Source: Siphonodentalium dalli (Eukaryota; Mollusca; Scaphopoda; Gadilida; Siphonodentaliidae). Taken from it: a DNA stretch of 64,000 nucleotides. The stretch covers positions 42,495,912-42,559,911 of the forward strand of contig CP136064.1 of the NCBI GenBank assembly GCA_032622095.1, written 5' to 3'. Each line of letters opens with the position of its first letter. Within the stretch, counting starts at the first letter, position 1. Position numbers and translations under genes: made by a program. The notes beneath the pieces are model-generated. The model made no database searches and was not told the DNA's origin. It saw only the letters and a program-made list of their open reading frames with translations. Positions 38,649-46,599 of this stretch are shown here, piece by piece.

Positions 38649-41600
38649 ATTTATGTTGTGACATCGGCCCCGTGTGGGTGTAATTGTCAATAAACTTATC
38701 TTATCTTATCTTATCTGCTTTGTAAACAGCCGACGGAAATTTGGAAAGAGGAAAGAATCAATACATTAATAGATCTCATTTTACCCCATCTCCCCACACA
38801 CATATGAAATAACATAGAAGAGATTGTGAGCTTTGAGCTAGGCCATAATTCTTATCAAAAGTTTAATTCGTGGGTAATACAATTTTATAATATATCTCAT
38901 ATATATTTTTGAAGACCTCTGTTTGTCTGTCTGTATGTCATTTATACAAATCTACGATTCTCGACCGATCGGGACGAAACTTGGTACGTACGTGTAGTTT
39001 GACCAGGCGGTCGTCGTTGTCGTATTGGCGAGCCCGTGCGACTCCCATGCAGCGCATGCGCAGACGAGATCTCGGAAACGGGTGGAGCTATCGACTTGAA
39101 ATTTGGTTTTTGAATAGCCCGGACGACGTCGGGCTCATCGGCTAGTCTATCTATTATATATTTTGGAAGATCTGTATGTGTGTCTTGTGTGTTCGCGATG
39201 AACTCGAAAACGGCCGAGCCGATTTCGATGAAACTTGGTATGTGGGGGTATTTTCGGCCGGGTGGTGGCTTGACCAGATTTCAAGGTCGAGGTCACGTCG
39301 CACGGGCAAATGAATATGCTTATGAGACTCCCCATACGAAAGTAACCCCACATACCAAGTTTCATCGAAATCCCGTGATATTCGGGCGTTTGACCTTGGA
39401 AATTACCCGATGTCAAGGTCAAGGTCACGTCGCACGGACAAATTAATAGGCCCATGCCACCCCCCGGCCGAAAATACCCCCCACATACCAAGTTTCATCG
39501 AAATCGGCTCGGCCGTTTTCGAGTTCATCGCGAACACACAGACACACAGACAGATCTTTCAAAAAATATATAATAGATATATGTGTGTGTGTGGGTACTT
39601 CATAGAATCCAAAACGCGTGTACAGATTGAGCTCTAATTTCGTATATAAGTGTATAATCCCACGGACACCGTCGTGTTCGCGTTTTGGAGAAGCTCAGAG
39701 CACCGTTTCTCCAATCCCAAATCACCGCAATCAGCACTTCGGGGTTAATAGCGTTGATATATAAAGAGCGTTCGTTTTCCGCAGTGTCTATATAAAGAGC
39801 GTCGTTTTCGCTATCTACTTATCTGTATGACGGGAGTCTGTAGCCTGTCGCTCGAAATACTATGCAGAGACATTTCACGACGGGCGTTTGTTTTCAATTC
39901 AATGCAATGTTATCGCTCGAGCGTTGTCTGTCGTTCCTAGGAAGGGGGGATTTCTACGGGTATTCGCTATCTACTTATCTGTATGACGGGAGTCTGTAGC
40001 CTGTCGCTCGAAATATTATGCAGAGACATTTCACGACGGGAAGCGTTTGTTTTCAATTCAATGCAATGTTATCGCTCGAGCGTTGTCTGTCGTTCATAGG
40101 AAGGGTGGGGGGATTTCTACGGGTAAATTTTTCCGCCAGAAAAAAATAATTCAGAAAACAAATATATTAAATTTAAAAAACATTAAATTCATATTAAAAA
40201 ATCAAAATCAAAAATAAATAAAAACAAAATAATTAAAAAAATGTCAAGAGTCTCGGAACTTGTTGCAATTGCTTTTTTCGAACAAAGCCATGGGACGAAT
40301 GCCGCCAGTGGCGGGCTAACCTGCTAGTCTATTATGCAGTTTGCATGTTAACGTTCTTATAGCAACCACCAGGTGGTTGTTTATACCTAAGGCGTATGTG
40401 AATGACGTCATATATTTTTTCTATATCCATCAGTGATTTTTCAAAGATCGCGGGTATGGATTTTGGAGAAATTGTCACGTGACTTCCGGTTTGCAACATT
40501 GTGGAGATTGAAAAAAAAAACGCGGAATTGGGAACAATTTACGAAGAATTCACATGTGATTTAGGCCTATTAATTTCATTTTGAACAATTTCGTTGGTTA
40601 GCTTAATGAAAACGAAAAATGAAGACGTTATTTTGGATTTGTGGGCCAGAATCCAGACAAGATTGCACAATCCACGACACATCTTGTCCAGTTGGCATGT
40701 GATCTACATGGTGACCACTGCATGATGATGCATAAATTATTCTTAGCGTTATGTCGCCGATAAAAGGCAAATTTGAGGCACAACATGTGTGGTTGCTCCA
40801 CTACGTGTCACGTACGATTCATATTAAATTTGAATGTTTGTAATTAGTACTTGGAAGGTTTGGTCAAACAACAACGCGTGGTGTTATCCTTTACCCAATT
40901 CTCCTCCCGTCTGGTCAGCTGAAGGTGCGTCACGTGGCGGGTCGCAAATCACTTGTTCGAGGGAAAGTTGTTGACCGCCCATCATAGAACTACGAAGTAC
41001 TCAGCGAGCAGAGATTCCCCTCACATCTCTCTAACGGTCTCATAAAACACTCCTTTTATAAACCCCACCCTTTCGTAACAGTCACAGCCACGGTCACGAA
41101 CTGTTGTTATCGCTCATTTGTATACATGTTCCACCGCTGATTTCACAAGCCTTTTCCATGTTTTCTTGCATGGAAATATGCCTGTGTTCAGAAACGTCCC
41201 CATGCAAATGGTCATTGAGACAGGGATTTTTTTTACCCTGTGCCAATGCATTCTCTTATATATGCGAGTCGACCATAGGTCGTCTCGCATATATAAGAGA
41301 ATGCATTGGCCTAACAATTTTTTATCATTTTTTTTAAATAAATGTTTCTTACAATTTTTAGGACATAAAATAAAAAACATCCATTACCCTGCAGGGAGCC
41401 CCACACATATATAGAAGCATATAGAAGAGTGTCGTCTGCTCATGTTTGTCTGGGGCTCTGTATGAGTGAAATTATAAAATTGTTAATGAATACAAGAAAA
41501 AATTAAAAAAACTGAAAAAAATTGTTAGGCCAATGCATTCTCTTATATATGCGAGGCGACCATATGTCGCCTCGCATATATAAGAGAATGCATTGGCCTA

Positions 41601-43775
41601 AAAAAATCTTTTTTTAACACTTTTTACCATTTTTTCTTACATTCTTTAACAATTTTATAATTTTTAATGTGTTAGGCCAATGCATTCTCTTATATATGCG
41701 AGGCGACCTATGGTCGACTCGCATATATAAGAGAATGCATTGGCACAGGGCCCTTCTGTTGGGTAAAGGGTTAACCTGATACCCACACATATGGTTCCAA
41801 AGCAAAAGATGGGATAAATTTGCAACTTTATTACCCCCCGCCAAATTTAAAATTTGCGGGGGATATAGTACTGGGTTCCGTCCGTCTGGACGTCCGTCCC
41901 GAATTTGTAAGAGTCATAACTTGAACAAATGTACACGGATTTCAAAGATTTGTGGTATGTGAGTTCACCTGACCATTACCTAGAATGAGTTCGCAAGCCA
42001 GGTCTGGCCAGATATTTTTTACCGGAGTTATTGCACTTTGTTTATTATTTTTGTCGAATTTACCAAATAGCAAATGGACGACGTCACAGGGCTCATTTCC
42101 ACAAATCTCAACGGATTTCAAAGATATTTTGGATATGAGTTCACCTGACCATTACCTAGAATGAGTTCGCAAGCCAGGTCTGGCCGGATATTTTTACCGG
42201 AGTTATTGGACTTTGTTTATTATTTTTGTCGAATTTACCAAATAGCAAATAGACGACGTCACAGGGCTCATTTCCACAAATCTCAAAGATATTTTATATA
42301 TGAGTTCACATGACCAGTATCTAGAACGAGTTCGCAAACCAGGTCCGGCCAGATATTTTAAGCGGACTTATTGGGACTTTGTTTATTTTTTGTGTGTGCA
42401 AATGGACGACGTCACAGGGCTCATTTCCACAAATGTCAATGGATTTCAAAGATTTTTGGTATATGAGTTCACATAACCAGTATCTAGAACGAGTTCACAA
42501 ACCAGGTCCGGTCGGATATTTTCAGCAGAGTTATTGGACTTTGTTTATATTTTGTGTGTGCAAATGGACGACGTCACAGGGGCTCAATTCCACAAATGTC
42601 AACGGATTTCAAAGATTTTTGGTATATGTGTTCACATGACCAGTATCTAGAACGAGTTCGCAAACCAGGTTCGGCCGGATATTTTCAGCAGAGTTATTGG
42701 ACTTTGTTTATTGGTATATTCATTCCCATGACCAGTACCTAAAATGAGTTCACAAGCCAGGCTTTTTGACAAAATCCCACCTCTTGTTTAGCACATACTG
42801 AGAACGCAAACATTATTGAGAATGCACTTCCCCAACTGCACATTTCGGCGGGGGATACCGCCGTCTGCGACTGTTTGTTTGAACATTAGCCTAGTGCCGA
42901 GCATAAGCTTCCTTTCTTTAATTTAAAATTTCCATACTTTAAATCCAATCGGATATTTCAAATGAAAAAAAAAGAGGAAATTGCTACAATTTCTTTATAG
43001 TAGTTATACCCACAAGAAAATTTACAATACACTTTAGTGCAACATATGGCACAGGCATGCTGTTCCCGGCTCTGTGCAATTTGTGTTACTTTAATTACAC
43101 GCGCTTTAACTACTCACTTCTACAGGTGACAGTGCTGGTGGAAACCTAGCGGCAGCGGTTTCAATGAAGCTTAGAGATGAAGTATTCAAGCCACCCGTCA
43201 CGCATCAGCTACTTATGTATCCGATTCTACAACACTGCAATCCCAAGCTGCCAATTTTCCAGTCACTCACCGCATTGGGGCAACACGATACAACCTTCGT
43301 CTTTCCACACTTTGCCGCAGAATATTTATTGAAAAGCGATGAGGAACACGAAGCATTTCATTCAAGGAAACACCTGACAACCGAAGCTCAGAGTGCATGC
43401 ATGAAACTCGTCGATGACAAACTTGTACCTAAAAAATATGTGCCGACCGGATACAAACCATACGATTACGGACCACCAGCTGCCACACCTGTCGCTAAAT
43501 TAATCTCAAAGAAAATTATGAACCGGTATGCATTTCCTTTAATGGCGGAGGATTTGAGAAAACTTCCAGCAGCGTACGTGCTCACTTGCGGAATGGATCC
43601 TTTGCGAGACGAAGGCATTATATATGCCAAGAGGATGGAATCCCAGAGTGTGGATGTAGACTGGGTTCACTTCGCTAACTCGTCACATGGAGTTTTAAGT
43701 TTTAGTCCAGACATTAGTTTGACCTGTAACGACGCGTTTCTTAGTTTGCTGAACTATATCAAGATAAAATTCTGA
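30461..43775 (+). CDS. Arylacetamide deacetylase / NCEH1-like serine esterase (5' partial, four exons)
   Basis: The four exons join in phase to 951 bp: 316 residues plus stop. The family (hormone-sensitive-lipase group of alpha/beta hydrolases) hydrolyses ester or acetyl-amide bonds of lipids and xenobiotics, usually as an ER-membrane enzyme with its active site in the lumen. Visible marks in order: VTDTEFDG lead-in (1-8), HGGGW oxyanion loop (29-33), YRLAPE (61-66), GDSAGG with nucleophile Ser103, Asp258 in CGMDPLRDEG and His288 in NSSHGVLSF. The triad is complete and there are no in-frame stops. Family members are about 400 residues, so some 80-90 N-terminal residues with the signal anchor are missing; their exon(s) must lie upstream and were not found. 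Introns of 2453, 3964 and 5947 bp have GT-AG ends. The start resembles NCEH1 slightly more than AADAC, but the substrate cannot be told from sequence. Confidence 0.92.
30595..30735. repeat. Repeat fragment with CCCGACTTCGTCCGGGC hairpin
   Basis: Just inside intron 1, CTAGCTGATGGCCCGACTTC is followed by GTCCGGGCTAT, a short self-complementary end. A counterpart in the other orientation is at 39116-39148 (AGCCCGGACGACGTCGGGCT). Confidence 0.5.
30890..31270. repeat. GGACGGACGGACG repeat with 'CAGCCATCTTG' units, reversed
   Basis: GACGGACGGACGGACGACAA then CCCATGGCGATAACTAAA, followed by reversed relatives of the 22-26 kb satellite (GGTCGCCAGCAGCCATCTTG; CCATCG...CCTGCAGTCCACATTTATTGG twice). 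It lies in the first esterase intron. Confidence 0.55.
31590..32730 (-). repeat. Reverse-orientation GGTTTCCGGATGATAAC repeat array in intron 1
   Basis: Several units in reverse: 'AAAGTTATCATCCGGAAACC', 'ACATACCAAATTTGGTTT', 'GAACTTGACCTGTATT', 'GGACCATAACTCC'. They end in GAACGGACGGACGGG and GGATGGACGGACGCC. The family is the same as at 13.5-14.7 and 17.9-18.4 kb. A poly-C run (31742-31760) and another (32749-32762) lie within. Confidence 0.7.
33029..33092 (+). CDS. Esterase exon B
   Basis: Acceptor TCTTTTAG, donor GTAAGT. The 64 bp complete Lys39 and encode residues 40-59, ending VVVSV, plus two bases of Glu60. This is the short beta-strand segment between the oxyanion loop and YRLAPE. A triple 25-bp tandem repeat lies about 70 bp downstream in the intron. 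Confidence 0.9.
33163..33240 (+). repeat. Three tandem 25-bp units
   Basis: GGTACACCGCGGAAGTGGTG + TTAAA repeated three times, the third with two changes. It lies in intron 2, about 70 bp after the exon B donor. Confidence 0.9.
33640..33935. mobile_element. Fragment of the GTTGGAAATTTCC hAT-type element
   Basis: Several 'TTTCCAACTG' and 'AAATTTCCAACTAATG' motifs, a C-run, then CACGTCCCTG, the terminal sequence of the elements at 45442-46581 and 50142-51233. The left end was not found. Confidence 0.6.
34060..34310. mobile_element. Truncated hairpin foldback, left half
   Basis: Starts TGTGACCCGCCATATC after TAATATA and has one complete hairpin (34112-34180) and the GAGCCCCAGACAAACATGAG centre. 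It then runs into unrelated DNA, so the right half is missing. Confidence 0.8.
34430..36195 (+). repeat. Long degenerate repeat in intron 2
   Basis: Begins with 'GACTCAAACATTTTTCATCTGA', 'AATTTTGGTATATGAATTTC', 'AAATACAGATCAAGTGCGAA' and 'AGAGTTATGGCCC', and ends at GTATGGGTTAAACATCTGCC plus CCGATCGTGATCGG, as at 2270-2310. The middle is AT-rich without coding capacity. Treating it as a single element is inference. Confidence 0.45.
36196..36340. mobile_element. Truncated hairpin foldback with collapsed hairpin
   Basis: The right half of the foldback family, ending GGCGGGTCACA. Where the 69-nt hairpin should be, only 30 nt remain (36258-36287, GCCAATGCATTCTC...ATTCATTGGC): the inner stem and loop are gone. 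Confidence 0.8.
36418..36875. mobile_element. Complete 458-bp hairpin foldback in intron 2
   Basis: Ends are TGTGACCCGCCATATC and its reverse complement, flanked by TA. Hairpins lie at 36469-36537 and 36757-36825. The second has GTATTCTC in the left arm and GAGAATAC in the right, so both arms carry the matching change. It ends 181 bp before exon C. Confidence 0.88.
36949..36990. repeat. (TA)n microsatellite before exon C
   Basis: A 42-nt alternating TA run with one TG interruption, 66 bp upstream of the exon C acceptor. Repeat length may differ between alleles. Confidence 0.9.
37057..37178 (+). CDS. Esterase exon C (YRLAPE)
   Basis: Acceptor CGTTTTAG, donor GTGAGT. The 122 bp complete Glu60 and encode residues 61-100, from YRLAPE and FPVPLEDC to PSRLNVG. 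A (TA)n run lies only 66-108 bp upstream, and a 458-bp foldback ends 181 bp upstream of the acceptor. Confidence 0.93.
37560..37740. repeat. GGGGCCTGTTTCACGAAGCA dispersed repeat
   Basis: GGGGCCTGTTTCACGAAGCA followed by alternating CTTAAGATGGACTTAATC and TTAAGTCCTACTTAAG. The opening resembles a dispersed element I recall from several marine invertebrate genomes; I could not check this. The far end was not located. Confidence 0.45.
37741..38597. other. Intron 3 sequence, no gene recognised
   Basis: Short frames at 38025-38276 and 38306-38591 lack motifs. There is no supportable exon between C and D here, and the C-D junction is already in phase. Confidence 0.5.
38598..38644. repeat. (TA)n microsatellite
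   Basis: About 23 alternating TA units, directly before the LINE-like tail. Confidence 0.9.
38645..38716 (+). mobile_element. 3' tail of a non-LTR retrotransposon
   Basis: 'TGTAATTGTCAATAAACTTA' followed by four TTATC units. A short tandem tail after AATAAA is typical of CR1/L2-like LINE 3' ends. No coding part is attached. Confidence 0.6.
38888..39150 (+). repeat. Relative of the TTCGCGATGAACTCG repeat
   Basis: A TGTTTGTCTGTCTGTATG tract, then 'GACCGATCGGGACGAAACTTG' and GCTCATCGGCTAGTCTAT at its end. It abuts the next element. Confidence 0.55.
39151..39576. mobile_element. 426-bp foldback with >100-bp arms
   Basis: The left arm runs CTATTATATATTTTGGAAGA, TTCGCGATGAACTCGAAAAC, GCCGATTTCGATGAAACTTG, GTATTTTCGGCCGG. 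The right arm is its reverse complement, ending TATATAATAG. The arms differ by only a few bases. The centre contains two inverted 'CAAGGTCACGTCGCACGG' blocks. Confidence 0.8.
39808..40121 (+). repeat. Two tandem ~157-bp units
   Basis: Both units contain CGCTATCTACTTATCTGTAT, CGGGAGTCTGTAGCCTGTCG, AGACATTTCACGACGGG and ATCGCTCGAGCGTTG, ending GGGGGATTTCTACGGGTA. They are nearly identical, so the duplication is recent. Confidence 0.9.
40130..41220. other. Intron 3 sequence, no gene recognised
   Basis: AT-rich at first (40140-40240), then mixed sequence with CACGTGAC sites. No exon fits the hydrolase phase or motifs. Confidence 0.45.
41221..41765. mobile_element. Hairpin foldback variant with three hairpins
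   Basis: Hairpins at 41242-41310, 41529-41597 and 41676-41744. The outer CCCTGTGCCAATG and CATTGGCACAGGG arms are kept, but the TGTGACCCGCC ends are lost on both sides. The middle hairpin has a perfect 32-bp stem (GCGAGGCGAC/GTCGCCTCGC) and a 5-nt CATAT loop. Confidence 0.85.
41832..42865 (+). repeat. Element with ~165-bp tandem units in intron 3
   Basis: Opens ACCCCCCGCCAAATTTAAAA then TTTGCGGGGGATATAGTAC and CGTCCGTCTGGACGTCCGTC, and closes at GGCGGGGGATACCGCCGTCT. Inside, about five to six units of 'GGATTTCAAAGATTTTTGGT', 'TGAGTTCAC(C/A)TGACC', 'GAACGAGTTCGCAAACCAGG', 'GAGTTATTGGACTTTGTTTA' and 'ATGGACGACGTCACAGGG'. Frames across it are repeat artefacts. Confidence 0.8.
43126..43775 (+). 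CDS. Esterase terminal exon D (GDSAGG to stop)
   Basis: Acceptor CTTCTACAG. The 650 bp complete Gly101 and encode residues 102-316 and TGA (43773-43775). It holds nucleophile Ser103 (codon 43131-43133), Asp258 and His288. The C-terminus is short and basic (YIKIKF), with no ER-retention signal. One long last exon is usual in this family. Confidence 0.95.
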
Positions 43776-43999
43776 AACTATTCTGCTCACTGCAACAATT
43801 CCCATCATGGTTTGATCAAGATGGTTTATGCCTTTTATTTCATATATAGACTGACATTTCTCGTAGATGTATTTCAAATTAGGTTGCATTTTTGTTTTCG
43901 TTTATACTAAAATTCCGTACATGCATAAGATATATCTCTGTATATTACAACAAGACCTGTATCTGATCCACGATGTAGATACACACAACGAGCAGAAGA

Positions 44000-44240
44000 T
44001 ATAATAAGCGATGTCACTGAGTCGCGGCGATATTGGACACATCCACAATCATCCCCTATATTCCGCGGCTTAAGTGCTAGATGTCAAAGTTCTGGAGATG
44101 CATTCCATATATGGAGTTTTGAATATTCATGAATTCCATATATGGAATGTACCTCCAGAACTTTGACTTGCAGCACTTAAAACGCATAACGGGCTGGATG
44201 GATCCAATATGGCCGCGACTCAGTGACAAGACTTATTATG
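44000..44240. mobile_element. 241-bp foldback 225 bp after the esterase stop
   Basis: Left: TAATAAGCGATGTCACTGAG...GATATTGGA and AGTGCTAGATGTCAAAGTTC, TGGAGATGCATTCCATATAT. Right: the reverse complement in order, ending CTTATTA. The innermost arms (TTCCATATATGGA) leave a loop of about 20 nt. If the transcript ends at one of the AATAAA sites downstream, this foldback lies in the 3' UTR. Confidence 0.75.
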
Positions 44241-44481
44241 TTAGTTATTTAGGTGTGAATTTGGACGTTTTAGGCCTCTTGTTTTAGAATCCCTATACTT
44301 TGACCATACATAACATGCAGAAACAAAGTTAAATTTTGAAACTATTGTTGAGTTTTGGGCGTTGCGTGTGATGGAAGGTTCTGTGGAATGCTTATAATAA
44401 CTGGTTTGAATATTAATTTGCTGAATAATCTCATAGATCCTCATAGAGATTGATGGAGTTTTGCATGTAAACATCTTTCAA

Positions 44482-44487
44482 AATAAA
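44482..44487 (+). promoter_or_regulatory. Candidate poly(A) signal AATAAA for the esterase
   Basis: The first AATAAA seen after the stop codon on this strand; another lies at 44574-44579. Either would give a 3' UTR of about 0.7-0.8 kb. No transcript data are available. Confidence 0.35.
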
Positions 44488-44589
44488 ATTTTTAGCTCAA
44501 CTTCACGACGTCAATGTAATAACATATTATAAGTATTGTGTAATAACATATAGCAAATTGTACCAAAAAGACGAATAAATATTTTTTTT

Positions 44590-44790
44590 TAAAGTTTGAG
44601 TTATTGCCATGGGTTGGCATCCGTGAGTCCGTCCGTTTGTGAGTCCATGCGTCCGTGTCGGTGCGTCCGTCAACAATTTCCTTTAAAACACCCTACATGT
44701 CACATCTCTCATCCGATCGTCACCAAATTGCATACAGTTTACTGATTAATACTAATGGAATGTGCATAATTTAAATTCATCACGATTTAT
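44590..44790 (+). repeat. GTCCGTC-type dispersed repeat
   Basis: GAGTTATTGCCATGGGTTGG, then GAGTCCGTCCGTTTGTGAGTC and a CGTCCGTGTCGGTGCGTCCG tract, then 'GATCGTCACCAAATTGCATA'. It follows the same motif order as the other repeat families. Confidence 0.55.
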
Positions 44791-45196
44791 TGAATCAAAA
44801 GTTTTCCTGATTCATAAAGTGTGCACTCATGAAAATTAATTGACATCGCCCACTTTCAGACCCGGCCGTGTAACTTTGGTCTGTATCGGGTGCTTTAGTA
44901 TAATTTTAGTATAAGTAGGAAATTTTTTGCAATACGAATTTCACCTATAGTGTGAATGTCATGGACAGGGTGTCTACAATTTATGTAAAATTTCTCAACA
45001 GTTGGACATTTCGTGTCAGACAAAACGTCAGTAAATTTCATGGTACAAGAAGTGAAAATTGTTGATTTAGGCCAAAACTATAATATTTACATACATTCAG
45101 TGACTTTTGGACCACAGAGATGTTCTGTGATAATTTGTATATACAACCATTTAAGGGCACTGGGTTAAGAAACTTTGGAATTTGGCTGCTTAAAAT

Positions 45197-45217
45197 GGGG
45201 GGGGGGGGGGGGGGGGG
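45197..45217 (+). repeat. Poly-G run (21 nt)
   Basis: G homopolymer; true length uncertain. Confidence 0.85.
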
Positions 45218-45441
45218 TAACAATGGAGAGCCTCTAGCCACAACTGTTTACACGTGATTATTTGTGCCTATTTGTACATGAAAACAAGTATACATTTAAA
45301 TTTTACAGACGGACTGACCTATAATTATGGTGTTGACCGACTAACTATAGATCCCCTGGGGAATTTATATTATGAGAACATGTTTGCACATGCATGTACA
45401 TGTCCTGTATATACAATTAGCTATTTTGGTTTATGTATACG

Positions 45442-46581
45442 CATAGACGTGGCGACAGGGTTTTTTTTGGGGGGAGGGGGGGGGGGGGTTGTCTCACCCC
45501 CCCCCCGAACTTTGATAAAATTTTTCAACAGTTGGAAATTTCATACCTGCCAAAAGATTAGTTGGAAATTTCACACCAACAATAGGTTGAAATTGTTCTT
45601 GTAAGTTTCATTTTCAAACAATTTATTGTTGAGAATTAATTGTTTTTGGACCAATATTTGCATATTTTCCTATTTTTTGTCAAAATTTTGGATTGAAATG
45701 GTCATCAGTTGGAAATTTTCCAAACTTAGGGGGGATGACAGGTTGGAAATTTCCAACACTTGGAAAGTTTGTGTCCTGGTCCCTCCCCCATGGGACATTA
45801 AAAAACTGCTAGTTAATTTAAGAAAACAATATTGTCCTACATTTGGTCAACATTGTCATTGGAATTGTCATCAGTTGGAAATTTTCCAACCTAAGTGGGG
45901 CTGTCAGGTTTGAAATTTCCAACTCTAGAAAGGCTTGAGGATAGTCTAGATGCTAGGATTTTGCGATTTTCTTGTTTAGATATCAAAATTTTCGCACACC
46001 GGCCGAACCATGGTCGGCCCGGTATGTCCCCCATGGCCAATACAAAACTGCTAATTAGTTTGACAAAACTATATTTTACTACATTTGGTCAAACTTGTGG
46101 ACTGAAATGTTCGTCAGCTGGTGAACAAATTTCCAATCTGGGGAGGGGGTATGAGGTTTGGAATTTCCAACACTAGGAAATCTTCAGTTGAGGCCTGTCT
46201 AGATGCTAGAATTTGCTATTTTCTTGCATAGTTTTCAAAATTTTCTCACATCGGGCCGAACAACCATGGTCAGCCCGGTGTGTCCTGGTCTCTTGCCAGT
46301 AGCTGTGTGCATTTGTCTGGAGTTATACCACCCAGATATTAGGATTTATGCCATTTTTCAGGTTAACATATCTGAATGTTCTCATACCTAGAATATAGAA
46401 CCGTGGTTTATGAAAACATAGGAAATTAGGCCTGAGCACTGAGGTGCAAGTGGTGGGTGCAAACGGAATTGTGAAAAACTTGTGTCTGGTCTGATTCTGA
46501 TTCAAGGGGGGGGGGGTGGGTGCAGTTGGAATTTCCCAAGGTGGACACCCCCCGAACGGATACCATCTAGCCACGTCCCTG
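45442..46581 (+). mobile_element. 1.14-kb non-autonomous hAT-type element
   Basis: The left end CATAGACGTGGC and right end GCCACGTCCCTG are imperfect inverted repeats. Flanks TGTATACG and TGTATACA form an 8-bp duplication with one difference. The inside has many GTTGGAAATTTCCAAC-like palindromes, G-runs and C-runs. It is homologous, in reverse, to 50142-51233. No transposase is encoded. Confidence 0.75.
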
Positions 46582-46599
46582 TGTATACATCACTCGACT

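Noticed and set aside
28846-41744. CRISPR-like array of regularly repeated palindromes
   Set aside because: Spacing is irregular, the repeats sit in transposable elements, and the sequence is plainly an animal genome with introns.
42379-42742. Repeat-containing protein (FIFCVCKWTTSQG type)
   Set aside because: This is a translation of the ~165-bp tandem units; other units of the array are broken in the same frame.
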